In this document: one piece after another, positions 1-8,752 of the stretch
Layout: every line of letters begins with the position of its first letter
Position numbering within the stretch: position 1 is the first letter of the stretch
Origin: Muribaculaceae bacterium
Lineage (GTDB): Bacteria > Bacteroidota > Bacteroidia > Bacteroidales > Muribaculaceae
Reading direction: 5' to 3'
DNA: 16,022 bases
Assembly: GCA_029051445.1 (NCBI GenBank)
Contig: JAIDKP010000430.1
Coordinates: forward strand, 1-16,022
Position numbers and translations under genes: made by a program
Notes under the pieces: model-generated
Databases searched by the model: none
What the model saw: only the letters and a program-made list of their open reading frames with translations
What the model was told of the DNA's origin: nothing

Positions 1-17
1 TAGATTTCCGAATACAC

Positions 18-3008
18 TCATATCGAAGAGGGACTAATTGGTTCTTCTGGTTTCATTACAATACCGGCTCCTTTACGGCCATTTATACCGATGACAAGCG
101 GTTTGGCAAACTTCACGACACGCACCCGTTCCGACTCATACACCGCCGGACACGCGTCAAGATAACCGCTGTCGAATATCCCGCCGCCTTTTTCCGAAGG
201 ATCGACAGTGAAATATCCGACGCCGAACGATGTGAGATTCTGGAAGAAATGCGTGCCCTGACTCGGCTCTATGCGATAGTTGTTGAGAGAAGCCTCGACT
301 ATAAGGCGAGCAGCCGATATATCCGGCCATCTGACAGGTATTCCGAGAGCGGAGTCACTTGACCCCCACCGGCCGGGACCTATAAGCACATATCCTTCGC
401 CACGATCAAGAAAATCCCTGTTGATTCTCTCTATCTCAAGTGCCAGATCAGGATTGTTTATGGAATCAAACTTATCTGGACGAACATACACAATCGTGTC
501 GACGTTGTCGATATTGCCATGCCCGAGAGCCAGCGTGCTCTTGAGAAGCAGCTGATCATCGGGTATCTCGAGAATCGAGTCATCGACAATATCTTTCCGG
601 TCGATGATCGGACGTATCTGTAGCCAGTATATATGGCCCTTATTGGGGCTCCCGGGAGGAGCCACAAGTCCCGCGAACTCAATCTCGACCGGGCGCTGCA
701 TGGCATCCTGGCCGGTATGCAGCATAAGATCGAGAGCGGGAGCAAGCGGAAGCGCGCCATGCGAAAGCATGTTGGCGAATGTGACGACACGGCGGCCGCG
801 ACCCTCGTCGCTGTCACGCAGCATCTGGTCACGGGAGTCGTAGGTCGACACTATATATCTCAGAGCTCCTGTTCCGGCAAAATCCTGCACAGGAAGCTTC
901 ACTATATTGAATCCGTCGTCTGTCTTGAACTCGCCGGTAGCTTCCTCACTCATGCTAAGCGCATAGAGCTTGCGCTGAGTATCGCGCAAGGCAAGATCGA
1001 GAGTCGAGGTCTGCAATACTTTCCTGGCATGGCGGGGCGAGAACCGCAATGACAGACCTCCGTCGACAATGTATTTACCCAGTCCGGCTGCAACTTCCAC
1101 AACTCCATCCTCAGGCTCTTCATTGTTGAGGGGATAGTAGTTAAGCGAACGCCCCACGCCCGAGAATGAGGGGAAATAATATCCGAGCCACTCACGGCCG
1201 ACAACCTCCTGAATGATCACAGCCATTTTTTCCTGATCGATCACATTGGAAGTCGCTGTCATGTAAGCTTTGCTGTCGGCAAAGAACACCGAGGCATAGA
1301 CCCCTTTGATTGCATCTGTAAGCAACCGCAGCATCACATTGCGATCCTGCACACGAGGTATCATATACGTCGAATATATCCCGGCAAAAGGCTGATAATG
1401 AGAATCCTCAAGCAGACTCGAGCTTCTCACGGCAAGCGGACGGTCAACAACATCAAAAAGCGCCATAAGATCCTCACGCAGGCTTTCAGGCAAACGCGCC
1501 TTTAAGAACCGGTCAAGAATTTCAGCATCGGGAACATCACTCAGCGCCAACGGATACAGATCATTGGCAGCCATGAACTCATCGAAAATATCGGTACATA
1601 TCACAACTGTGCGTGGTATGGATATGGTTACCCCGTCGAAATTGTCGAAGACAGGATGTTTCTTGATAATCGAGTCTACAAAAGCCAGGCCACGCCCTTT
1701 GCCTCCAAGCGATCCCTGGCCGATACGCGCAAAATTTGAATAGTGGTCAAAACGGTCCTTGCGGAAAACTGCCACAACTCCACGGTTTTTCATCTTGCGG
1801 TATTTCACCACAAGATCAAATATAAGCTGCTTTACCGCCGGAGCTTCCTGAATGGATGTGAACTTATGGATTTTAAGCACATCGGCAATCGGGAACATCG
1901 CACGCGAGTAAAGCCACCGCGACAATTCATTGCGCTGACAATGGTAGAACAGCACCTCGTCGGGAATCGAGAATATACGCTTCTGAAGTTCGTTTACCGA
2001 ACCGATTGTACCCACCGAGTCACCGGTCACAGGGTCATGAAGCACAAACTCGCCGAATCCGAAGTTGTTTCTTATCTCCTTTCCGAGATCCACCGACAGC
2101 TTTTTGCTGTTCTTGTCAATAAATACTCCGCCGAATTCTTTGACATGAAGGCGGTTTTCCGACTCTGTCGACTCGACTATTATAGGCAACGTCGGGTCTT
2201 TGGCACGCAGATATGCCGCGAGCGTCAGGCCAGCTTTACGGTCTTTGGCACCCTCATGCTTGAAGCTGACATCAGTAATTACGCCGAGCATATTCTTGCC
2301 ATAGCGCCCGTAGAGCTCCAGAGCCTCTTCATAATCACGGGCAAGTATGACCTTTGGACGGCCGCGCATACGCAGCATCTGCTCATGCACATTGAGAGCC
2401 TCGGTAGAGAACTCACGCGACTGCTTCAGAAGAAACTTGTAGATGTGCGGCAACACCGACGAGTAGAACCTTACAGAGTCCTCCACAAGCATTATAGCCT
2501 GAACACCCACCTCAAGAATATCGTTGTCGGCGTTCATCTTATCCTCAAGCAACTTGATTATGGCAAGCAGCAGATCGACATTTCCGAGCCAGCTGAACAC
2601 ATAATCGACCCCGCTGTGATCCTCATGCGAGATACGCCTGGTCACTTCACGGCTGAAAGGCGTAAGCACCACAATAGGAGTATCTCCGCTCATTCCTTTC
2701 AGCTCCTTCGCCCCCTCGAAGGTCTCTGTCAGATCTCCGCCGGGCATCGCGATGACAAGATCAAAATGCTTCTGCGCCATTGCCTCGATCGCGTCGGCTA
2801 TATGCGACACACGCGTCACACGCGGCGGAGAGCTCAGATTTAGAGATACATACTCAAAATACAATTGTTCCTCTACACGGCCATCCTCCTCCATCATGAA
2901 GGCGTCGTATGGCGACGCGATAAGCAGCACATTGATAATGCGCCGCTGCATCAGAGCCTGAAAGGCTGTGTCTTTAAGATATAACTGGCTTAATGACTCC
3001 TCGTTCAT
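18..3008 (-). CDS. Receiver-like / PEP-pyruvate-binding (PPDK N-terminal, ATP-grasp) protein
   Basis: A 996-residue protein of uncertain role, probably cytoplasmic. Residues about 22-135 look like a degenerate response-regulator receiver. Residues about 170-305 look like a second receiver with acidic pair E176/D177, candidate phospho-acceptor D246 in an ITD motif, S280/T281, and K299 in FIDKNS. From about 430 to 801 lies a PEP-synthase/PPDK-type ATP-grasp module: GSLGGKGRG (432-440), AVRSSSLLEDS (526-536), EIEFAG (775-780) and QIRPI (797-801). The usual phosphohistidine swivel motif (GGxTSHAA) and the TIM-barrel PEP-binding domain are not recognisable, so it is unlikely to be a working PEP synthase or PPDK. 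The C-terminal part carries GPGRWGSSDS (877-886) and GTHFFQN (918-924), which I cannot assign. I chose ATG 3008 over an in-frame upstream start at 3080 because the extra 24 residues would span a good -7 element. It is divergent from efp and monocistronic within the window. Databases often call such proteins phosphoenolpyruvate synthase, which overstates what is seen. Confidence 0.82.
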   Translation of the reverse strand: MNEESLSQLYLKDTAFQALMQRRIINVLLIASPYDAFMMEEDGRVEEQLYFEYVSLNLSSPPRVTRVSHIADAIEAMAQKHFDLVIAMPGGDLTETFEGAKELKGMSGDTPIVVLTPFSREVTRRISHEDHSGVDYVFSWLGNVDLLLAIIKLLEDKMNADNDILEVGVQAIMLVEDSVRFYSSVLPHIYKFLLKQSREFSTEALNVHEQMLRMRGRPKVILARDYEEALELYGRYGKNMLGVITDVSFKHEGAKDRKAGLTLAAYLRAKDPTLPIIVESTESENRLHVKEFGGVFIDKNSKKLSVDLGKEIRNNFGFGEFVLHDPVTGDSVGTIGSVNELQKRIFSIPDEVLFYHCQRNELSRWLYSRAMFPIADVLKIHKFTSIQEAPAVKQLIFDLVVKYRKMKNRGVVAVFRKDRFDHYSNFARIGQGSLGGKGRGLAFVDSIIKKHPVFDNFDGVTISIPRTVVICTDIFDEFMAANDLYPLALSDVPDAEILDRFLKARLPESLREDLMALFDVVDRPLAVRSSSLLEDSHYQPFAGIYSTYMIPRVQDRNVMLRLLTDAIKGVYASVFFADSKAYMTATSNVIDQEKMAVIIQEVVGREWLGYYFPSFSGVGRSLNYYPLNNEEPEDGVVEVAAGLGKYIVDGGLSLRFSPRHARKVLQTSTLDLALRDTQRKLYALSMSEEATGEFKTDDGFNIVKLPVQDFAGTGALRYIVSTYDSRDQMLRDSDEGRGRRVVTFANMLSHGALPLAPALDLMLHTGQDAMQRPVEIEFAGLVAPPGSPNKGHIYWLQIRPIIDRKDIVDDSILEIPDDQLLLKSTLALGHGNIDNVDTIVYVRPDKFDSINNPDLALEIERINRDFLDRGEGYVLIGPGRWGSSDSALGIPVRWPDISAARLIVEASLNNYRIEPSQGTHFFQNLTSFGVGYFTVDPSEKGGGIFDSGYLDACPAVYESERVRVVKFAKPLVIGINGRKGAGIVMKPEEPISPSSI

Positions 3009-3043
3009 TGTGGTGGAAAATGCCGGGATGGCAAAGATTTCCC

Positions 3044-3051
3044 CAAAGATA
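3044..3051 (-). promoter_or_regulatory. Putative -7 promoter element (TATCTTTG) for the receiver/ATP-grasp gene
   Basis: On the minus strand this reads TATCTTTG, a full match to the Bacteroidota -7 consensus TAnnTTTG. It lies 35 bp upstream of the ATG at 3008, implying a leader of roughly 30 nt. I see no convincing -33 TTTG at the normal spacing; the nearest TTG (3078-3080) is too far at 26 bp. The site sits inside the upstream extension of the reading frame, which supports the shorter start. Confidence 0.5.
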
Positions 3052-3138
3052 GCAAAAAACGCACACACTCTCCGAGCCAATCCTCCTTTTTATTCCACGC
3101 TACAGACATTTAGTTTTTTATGGACGTTTCCGACCATC

Positions 3139-3172
3139 TTTGTTGAGAGTTAGAGATTTTTTACTACTTTTG
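3139..3172 (+). promoter_or_regulatory. Putative Bacteroidota promoter of efp
   Basis: A full -7 match, TACTTTTG, lies at 3165-3172. Candidate -33 elements are TTTG at 3139-3142 and TTG at 3143-3145, giving spacers of 22 and 19 bp. The efp ATG is at 3221, so the leader would be about 40-45 nt. The leader is A/T-rich and has no clear Shine-Dalgarno sequence. This is the best promoter in the window because both elements are present. Confidence 0.6.
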
Positions 3173-3220
3173 TGGCCAAAATACAACCGATACGGAAATC
3201 ACAAAATCATTCCATCAAAT

Positions 3221-3787
3221 ATGATTAACGCTCAAGACATTAAGAACGGAACATGCATCCGCATGGACGGCCGTCTGTACTTCTGCGTGGAGTTTCTTCA
3301 CGTGAAGCCGGGAAAGGGAAACACATTCATGCGCACAAAACTTAAAGACGTCGTAGACGGACGTGTGCTCGAGCGCCGCTTCAACATCGGCGAGAAGCTT
3401 GAGGACGTGCGTGTTGAGCGTCGTCCCTATCAGTTCCTCTACAGCGAGGGCGGCGACGACATCTTCATGAACAACGAGACTTTCGAGCAAATTCCTATCA
3501 GCAAGGATCTCGTCACAGGCGCTCCATTCATGAAAGAGGGTGACACAGTGGAAGTCGTGACCGATGCAACCACCGAGACTGTGCTTTATGCCGAGATGCC
3601 CATAAAGACCGTGCTCCGCATCACCTATACAGAGCCCGGCATCAAGGGTGACACCGCAACCAACACCCTCAAGCCTGCGACAGTCGAGACCGGCGCGACA
3701 GTGCGCGTACCCCTGTTCATCAACCAGGACGAGCTCATCGAGGTCGACACCCGCGACGGCAGCTATATCGCCCGCGTAAAAGCATAA
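3221..3787 (+). CDS. efp: Elongation factor P
   Basis: EF-P binds the ribosome between the P and E sites and rescues stalling at polyproline stretches. The protein is 188 residues, the usual family length, with three parts: an N-terminal KOW-like barrel (about 1-60) and two OB-fold domains (about 65-125 and 129-185). The conserved loop reads HVKPGKGN (27-34), with Lys32 at the tip, equivalent to the modified lysine of E. coli EF-P. The C-terminal region contains the family-typical sequences RVPLFIN and DTRDGSY. Start ATG 3221 matches the family N-terminus ([10 protein letters not shown]); the frame is open upstream to 3140, but that part overlaps the promoter and has no family similarity. No modification gene (epmA/epmB, earP) lies nearby, so the state of Lys32 cannot be judged. 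It is monocistronic, followed by a strong terminator, and convergent with sufS. Confidence 0.97.
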   Translation: MINAQDIKNGTCIRMDGRLYFCVEFLHVKPGKGNTFMRTKLKDVVDGRVLERRFNIGEKLEDVRVERRPYQFLYSEGGDDIFMNNETFEQIPISKDLVTGAPFMKEGDTVEVVTDATTETVLYAEMPIKTVLRITYTEPGIKGDTATNTLKPATVETGATVRVPLFINQDELIEVDTRDGSYIARVKA

Positions 3788-3813
3788 GAAGCCCCGACAC
3801 CTTATACAAAACC

Positions 3814-3855
3814 AACGAAGGAGATTGCTTGAGCAATCTCCTTCGTTATTTTTTT
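3814..3855 (+). terminator. Strong intrinsic terminator of efp in the convergent gap with sufS
   Basis: A perfect 15-bp inverted repeat (arms 3814-3828 and 3833-3847) with a 4-nt loop (ttga) is followed directly by A and seven T residues (3849-3855). It lies 26 bp after the efp stop. Read on the minus strand the hairpin is followed only by a short GGTTTTG, so it may also stop sufS transcripts, but less efficiently. Confidence 0.9.
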
Positions 3856-3875
3856 CAGAATGCCAGCGACTCGCA

Positions 3876-5096
3876 TCACACAAGCATGGGAGCGATACGC
3901 TTTAATGCTGCGATAAAACGATCTATCTCCTCAAAGGTATTGTACATCGCAAGCGATGCTCTGACCGTACCCTCGATTCCAAGCACATGCATAAGCGGCT
4001 CGGCACAATGGTGCCCTGTGCGCACCTGAATACCGAGTTTGTCAAGCAACATTCCGGTATCGTAGTGATGGGCATTGCCTATCAGAAACGAGATGACAGC
4101 ACTTTTGTGACACGCTGTGCCAAACAACCGCATCCCCTCTATTTTCATCATCTCGGCAGTAGCATAGTCAAGCAACTCGCGCTCATGGCGGTCAATCGCT
4201 TCATAACCTATACTTTCGATATAGTCTATGGACTTTTTCAATGCCGATATCCCTACAAAATCAGGGGTACCCGCCTCAAACTTGAACGGAAGGTCGGCCC
4301 ATGTAGTCCCCTCAAACGATACTGTACCGATCATTTCACCGCCTCCCTGATAAGGAGGCATGGACTCCAGCAGTTCACGTTTTCCGTAAAGCACGCCGAC
4401 TCCTGTAGGCCCGTACATCTTATGAGCCGAAAAAACATAAAAATCGGCATCCAGAGCCGAAACATCGACTCTCATGTGCGGCACAGCCTGCGCTCCATCC
4501 ACAAGCACCGGCACACCGTGGCTGTGAGCTATGGCAATCATCTCGGCAACAGGATTAACCGTACCGAGAACATTGGAGACATGACAGAACGAAGCCATGA
4601 CGGTGCGCTCATTGAAAAGCGAACGATAGACCTCAAGATCAAGCGTCGACATGTCGTCACACAAAGACACGACACGCAACTTTATCCCGGTACGCGACGC
4701 AAGCAACTGCCACGGCACGATATTGGAGTGATGCTCCATCACTGTCAGGATAACCTCGTCTCCCGCCTTGAAGCGCTGACCGTACGATGCAGCCACAAGA
4801 TTGATTCCTTCCGTCGTACCTCGGGTAAAAATAACCTCCTCGACACTTCGGGCGCCTATCCAACCGGCGACACGCCTGCGCGTCTCTTCCTGACAGTCAG
4901 TCGCTTCCTGCGATATCGACGAGACACCGCGGTGCACATTGGCCTTGCGGTTATAGTACATGGCTTCTATCTCGTCAACGACCTGACGCGGGGTCTGGGA
5001 AGTCGCCGTATTATCGAGATATACCATCTCATGCCCATAAAACCGGCGGTCAAGTCCGGGAAAATCGGCGCGTATTTTTTCTACGTTATACTCCAT
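3876..5096 (-). CDS. sufS: SufS cysteine desulfurase
   Basis: A PLP-dependent group II cysteine desulfurase that removes sulfur from L-cysteine as an enzyme persulfide and feeds it to the SufBCD scaffold for Fe-S cluster assembly in the cytoplasm. From ATG 5096 the protein has 406 residues, the same length as E. coli SufS, and starts MEYNVEKIRADFP, aligning from the first Met with the E. coli protein. Catalytic residues fall at the same numbers: His123 (MEHHSN), PLP-lysine Lys226 (SAHKMYGP), persulfide Cys364 (RTGHHCAEP) and Arg379 (TVRASL). A GTG at 5117 would add seven residues with no family support. The start overlaps the sufD 3' end by 11 bp, indicating translational coupling. SufS normally needs a SufE or SufU partner, and none is encoded here. 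Confidence 0.97.
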   Translation of the reverse strand: MEYNVEKIRADFPGLDRRFYGHEMVYLDNTATSQTPRQVVDEIEAMYYNRKANVHRGVSSISQEATDCQEETRRRVAGWIGARSVEEVIFTRGTTEGINLVAASYGQRFKAGDEVILTVMEHHSNIVPWQLLASRTGIKLRVVSLCDDMSTLDLEVYRSLFNERTVMASFCHVSNVLGTVNPVAEMIAIAHSHGVPVLVDGAQAVPHMRVDVSALDADFYVFSAHKMYGPTGVGVLYGKRELLESMPPYQGGGEMIGTVSFEGTTWADLPFKFEAGTPDFVGISALKKSIDYIESIGYEAIDRHERELLDYATAEMMKIEGMRLFGTACHKSAVISFLIGNAHHYDTGMLLDKLGIQVRTGHHCAEPLMHVLGIEGTVRASLAMYNTFEEIDRFIAALKRIAPMLV

Positions 5097-6441
5097 GTCT
5101 CGCACTGCATTCGGCACACATCATATCCTCTCCCCTGAATCTCTTTTCCACAAGATGACGGAGCCGTTCCGAAAGACCTTCGATACCTACATTCTCTATA
5201 ACATCCATCATAAACGCCTGCATAAGCATCATGCGCGCCTCTGTCAAAGGAATACCTCGCTGACGCATATAGAACAGCGCGTTCTGATCAAGTTGTCCGG
5301 TGGTCGCACCATGACTGCACTTAACATCATCGTTGTAGATCAGCAGCTGCGGCTTGGCATGCATGCGTGCGTCGCAAGAAGCCAGTATATTGCGGTTGCT
5401 CTGATAAGCCTCGTTGAACCTTGCGCCATTATCGACAGTTATACAGCCTTCAAATGCACCGGAAGCATGTCCGTCGAGCACATACTTAAACAACTGGTTG
5501 CTGTGACCGTGATCGCCACGATGCTCCAGAGCCGAGAAATTATCGATATGCTGGCGACCGTTGCCTATAGCCATACCATCGAGCCGCGTAACCGCCCGAT
5601 CACCCTTATGGCCAATATAGAATTCATTGCGCGTGGTTCCGTTGAGAAGCGTCATACCGCTGATCTTCAGCTCCGCTCCCTCATGCTGCTCCGCAAAAAG
5701 CTGAGACATGCGCGAAGTGGCTTCCGACGACTCCTCCATATCGCAGATATTGACTCGCGACCCTCGCCCGGCATACACCTCGACCACCTGCGACACAAGA
5801 CATCCGACCTCACCACGTGAGTGGTCGCATAGAAGTATGCTGATCTCACTATCTTCTTCGGCCACGACAAGCACACGCCTCACAACCATCATCGGCACCG
5901 GCGATGCAAGCAGGTTGACGATCTGCATCGCCTTTGAAGCCTTCACACCACATGACACATGGATAAATACACCATCCTGCGCAAAAAGCGTATTCAGCGC
6001 GAGCGTGGCACCGCCACGTCCGGCCGACGCGACACGGTTGTAATATTTACCTACAAGTTCCGGTTTCTCTTCGGCAGCCTTTGCAAGCGACATCACGGTC
6101 ACCCCCTCTGGCAGATTTCGCATTAACGACTGTGTCGGCACAAACTTGTCGTTGGCGACAGCGCCAAGCCATGTGCTTGCCGTTGTCACACCGCAATGAA
6201 AGACATCTGCAAGATCAACCGGAATATTTACGCGAGCTATATTCACACCATAATCAGGCGAGAACATATCGTTGACCGAGATCTTCTCATATCCTTCGTC
6301 ACCTTTCTCCGGCAGACGCCCCAATTCTTTAAGCAACTCAAGAGCCTGCGGCCGGGCATCATTCAGGATGCCCGACGAGTTTGAATCAACAGTCGCCGCG
6401 TTTCCGGTATAAAGTTCAATATACTGGTCAAGCGCATTCAT
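5086..6441 (-). CDS. sufD: SufD, Fe-S cluster scaffold subunit
   Basis: SufD is a catalytically silent paralogue of SufB that forms the SufBC2D scaffold, on which nascent Fe-S clusters are assembled before transfer to apoproteins. The 451-residue protein has an N-terminal helical region (about 1-130) and a right-handed beta-helix core, followed by the family signature KCSHGATTGQLD (374-385). His377 in that motif corresponds to E. coli SufD His360, implicated in cluster assembly with SufB. The segment ALFYMRQRGI (388-397) is shared with SufB. The C-terminus carries two close cysteines in MMCAECSA (440-447); their role is unknown to me. Its ATG overlaps the sufC stop by 4 bp (ATGA) and its 3' end overlaps sufS by 11 bp, so the three subunits are probably translationally coupled. 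Confidence 0.95.
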   Translation of the reverse strand: MNALDQYIELYTGNAATVDSNSSGILNDARPQALELLKELGRLPEKGDEGYEKISVNDMFSPDYGVNIARVNIPVDLADVFHCGVTTASTWLGAVANDKFVPTQSLMRNLPEGVTVMSLAKAAEEKPELVGKYYNRVASAGRGGATLALNTLFAQDGVFIHVSCGVKASKAMQIVNLLASPVPMMVVRRVLVVAEEDSEISILLCDHSRGEVGCLVSQVVEVYAGRGSRVNICDMEESSEATSRMSQLFAEQHEGAELKISGMTLLNGTTRNEFYIGHKGDRAVTRLDGMAIGNGRQHIDNFSALEHRGDHGHSNQLFKYVLDGHASGAFEGCITVDNGARFNEAYQSNRNILASCDARMHAKPQLLIYNDDVKCSHGATTGQLDQNALFYMRQRGIPLTEARMMLMQAFMMDVIENVGIEGLSERLRHLVEKRFRGEDMMCAECSARHGV

Positions 6442-7229
6442 ATCGCAACCTCAGTTTTGCTGTCGATTTCATCCTTGATCCAGTCATATCCCTTTTCCTC
6501 CAGCTCAAGTGCGAGCTCCGGACCACCGGAACGCACTATGCGCCCCTTGTAGAGTACATGCACGAAATCGGGCTTGATATAATCGAGAAGGCGCTGATAG
6601 TGAGTGATGACAATAGCGGCATTATCGGGAGTGCGCAGTTTGTTGACACCACCTGCCACAACACGCAAGGCATCGATATCAAGACCACTGTCTGTCTCAT
6701 CGAGGATTGCGAGACGTGGCTCGAGCACTGCCATCTGGAAGATCTCATTGCGTTTCTTCTCACCCCCCGAAAATCCCTCGTTGACCGAGCGTGACGCGAG
6801 CTTGTTGTCAAGCTCCACGATCTCACGCTTGCGGCGCATAAGTTTCAGAAACTCACTTGCCGACAACGGTTCTTCTCCAAAGTATTTGCGTTTGGCATTC
6901 AGAGCGGCGCGCATGAAGTTCACCATCGAGACGCCGGGAATCTCCACCGGATACTGAAATGAGAGGAAAAGTCCTTCGTGACTGCGGTCTTCCGGAGCGA
7001 GATCAAGCAGATTTACTCCGTGAAGCATGGCGCTTCCGGCAGTAACAGTGAGACGCGGATCACCAGCCAGTGTAGCCGACAAAGTGCTCTTCCCTGATCC
7101 GTTAGGTCCCATTATAGCATGCACCTCTCCGGGACGCACAACCAGATCCACCCCATGGAGGATTTCCTTGCCACTATCGGCAAGCTCGGCCTTGAGTCCA
7201 CTTATTTCCAGCAATATATCTTTTTTCAT
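6438..7229 (-). CDS. sufC: SufC, Fe-S assembly ATPase
   Basis: A soluble ABC-type ATPase that drives conformational changes in the SufBC2D complex; despite its fold it is not a transporter subunit. With ATG 7229 it has 263 residues. Visible motifs are Walker A GPNGSGKST (41-49), Q-loop with Gln92 in the SufC-typical FQYPVEIPG, ABC signature FSGGEKK (153-159), Walker B LAILDE (173-178) followed by the D-loop TDSGLD, and switch His210 in ITHYQ. An in-frame GTG immediately upstream (7230-7232) is a possible alternative start, but ATG is preferred. It sits 45 bp downstream of sufB and overlaps sufD by ATGA. The A/G-rich stretch before the start (AGGAAACAAAG) is only weakly Shine-Dalgarno-like. 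Confidence 0.97.
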   Translation of the reverse strand: MKKDILLEISGLKAELADSGKEILHGVDLVVRPGEVHAIMGPNGSGKSTLSATLAGDPRLTVTAGSAMLHGVNLLDLAPEDRSHEGLFLSFQYPVEIPGVSMVNFMRAALNAKRKYFGEEPLSASEFLKLMRRKREIVELDNKLASRSVNEGFSGGEKKRNEIFQMAVLEPRLAILDETDSGLDIDALRVVAGGVNKLRTPDNAAIVITHYQRLLDYIKPDFVHVLYKGRIVRSGGPELALELEEKGYDWIKDEIDSKTEVAI

Positions 7230-7274
7230 CACTTACTTTGTTTCCTGTTTTTACCACTCTGCTTAGTCTCATGG

Positions 7275-8720
7275 TCATCCTACAGAGCCTTCAAGCGTCA
7301 CTGAAAGCAGACGCTGTGCCTCCACCGCAAACTCCATCGGCAGCTTGTTCATGACCTCCTTGGCATAACCGTTCACAATCAGCCCCACAGCCTCTTCGGT
7401 CGGGATGCCGCGCTGATTGCAATAAAATAGCTGTTCCTCTGATATCTTTGAGGTTGTGGCCTCATGCTCGACAATAGCTGTATCGTTCATCACATCGATG
7501 TAAGGGAATGTGTGCGCGCCACAGTGAGAGCCGAGCAAAAGCGAGTCGCACTGCGTGTAGTTGCGGCATCCTCTGGCATTGGGAGCGACCTTGACAAGAC
7601 CACGGTAGGAGTTCTCGCTGTATCCGGCCGAAATACCTTTTGACACGATCGTCGAACGCGTGTCGGAACCGACATGTATCATTTTGGTTCCGGTATCGGC
7701 CTGCTGGCGGTTACGCGTCACTGCAACCGAATAAAACTCTCCGACACTTCCGTCTCCGGCGAGGATACACGAAGGGTATTTCCAAGTAATTGCCGAACCT
7801 GTCTCGACCTGAGTCCATGAGAGTTTACTTTTCACACCACGGCACAACCCACGCTTCGTGACGAAGTTATATACACCTCCACGTCCGTCGCGATCACCGG
7901 CATACCAGTTCTGAACAGTCGAATATTTCACTTCCGCACGATCCTCGGCAACGATCTCCACTATCGCGGCGTGAAGCTGGTTTTCATCGCGCATCGGAGC
8001 CGTACATCCTTCAAGATAGCTCACATAGGCATCGTCGTCGGCAACGATAAGCGTGCGTTCGAACTGGCCGGTTCCCATAGCGTTGATACGGAAATATGTC
8101 GAGAGCTCCATCGGGCAACGCACCCCTTTGGGAATATACACAAATGACCCGTCGGAGAATACTGCGGAGTTAAGCGCGGCAAAGAAATTATCACGATAAC
8201 TCACCACACTTCCGAGATACTTCTTCACCAGATCGGGATAATCTTTGACAGCTTCTGATATCGAACAGAAAATCACCCCCATTGAGGCAAGCTTCTCGCG
8301 ATGGGTGGTTTTAACCGAGACTGAATCCATGACAGCATCCACAGCCATACCTGCAAGCTGATTGCGCTCTGCAAGAGGTATACCGAGTTTGTCGAAGGTT
8401 TCAAGCAATTCAGGATCGACCTCGTCGGCTGTCTTGGATTTGCTACGCGTACGCGGCGCCGCATAGTAGCTTATAGCCTGAAAATCGATCTCAGGTATAT
8501 TAAGATGCGCCCAACGCGGCATCTCAAGCGTCTGCCAGTAGCGAAATGCCTTCAGACGAAACTCGAGCAGCCACTCCGGTTCCTGTTTTTTAGCCGATAT
8601 AAGTCTTACCACATCCTCCGAGAGACCGACCGGAATGATGTCGGTATCAATATCGGTCACAAAACCATATTTGTAATCATCGCCTTCTCTGGCAACATCA
8701 TCTATTATTTCATTACCCAT
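7275..8720 (-). CDS. sufB: SufB, Fe-S cluster scaffold subunit
   Basis: SufB is the main sulfur-accepting and cluster-building subunit of the SufBC2D scaffold. The 481-residue protein is collinear with E. coli SufB. It has the SufB motifs EGCTAP (237-242, Cys239, equivalent to E. coli Cys254), CRNYTQCDS (385-393, Cys391, equivalent to Cys405) and EHEATTSKI (418-426, Glu420, equivalent to Glu434), and ends in the family-typical LEGSVG. All residues thought to receive sulfur and hold the cluster are therefore present. It is preceded by cvpA with a 62-bp gap containing a possible promoter and inverted repeat, and followed by sufC after 45 bp. The order sufB-C-D-S is usual for Bacteroidota. Confidence 0.97.
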   Translation of the reverse strand: MGNEIIDDVAREGDDYKYGFVTDIDTDIIPVGLSEDVVRLISAKKQEPEWLLEFRLKAFRYWQTLEMPRWAHLNIPEIDFQAISYYAAPRTRSKSKTADEVDPELLETFDKLGIPLAERNQLAGMAVDAVMDSVSVKTTHREKLASMGVIFCSISEAVKDYPDLVKKYLGSVVSYRDNFFAALNSAVFSDGSFVYIPKGVRCPMELSTYFRINAMGTGQFERTLIVADDDAYVSYLEGCTAPMRDENQLHAAIVEIVAEDRAEVKYSTVQNWYAGDRDGRGGVYNFVTKRGLCRGVKSKLSWTQVETGSAITWKYPSCILAGDGSVGEFYSVAVTRNRQQADTGTKMIHVGSDTRSTIVSKGISAGYSENSYRGLVKVAPNARGCRNYTQCDSLLLGSHCGAHTFPYIDVMNDTAIVEHEATTSKISEEQLFYCNQRGIPTEEAVGLIVNGYAKEVMNKLPMEFAVEAQRLLSVTLEGSVG

Positions 8721-8752
8721 TTCTGCGTGAGGATATGAGTCTATATTTTAAT

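Noticed and set aside
1743..2843. A 366-codon open frame on the plus strand opposite the receiver/ATP-grasp gene
   Set aside because: It is antisense to a well-supported coding region and its product has no recognisable motif; long antisense frames are common in this base composition.
3009..3080. A 24-residue N-terminal extension of the receiver/ATP-grasp protein resembling a short hydrophobic leader
   Set aside because: It contains a full -7 element (3044-3051) and would put a hydrophobic leader on an otherwise cytoplasmic-type protein; ATG 3008 is simpler.
3987..5138. A 383-codon open frame on the plus strand opposite sufS
   Set aside because: It is fully antisense to a SufS gene with all catalytic residues, its product shows no recognisable domain and has the His/Arg-rich composition typical of shadow frames.
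7230..7274. A riboswitch or small gene in the sufB-sufC gap
   Set aside because: The gap is only 45 bp, has no hairpin of note and looks like an ordinary intra-operon spacer.
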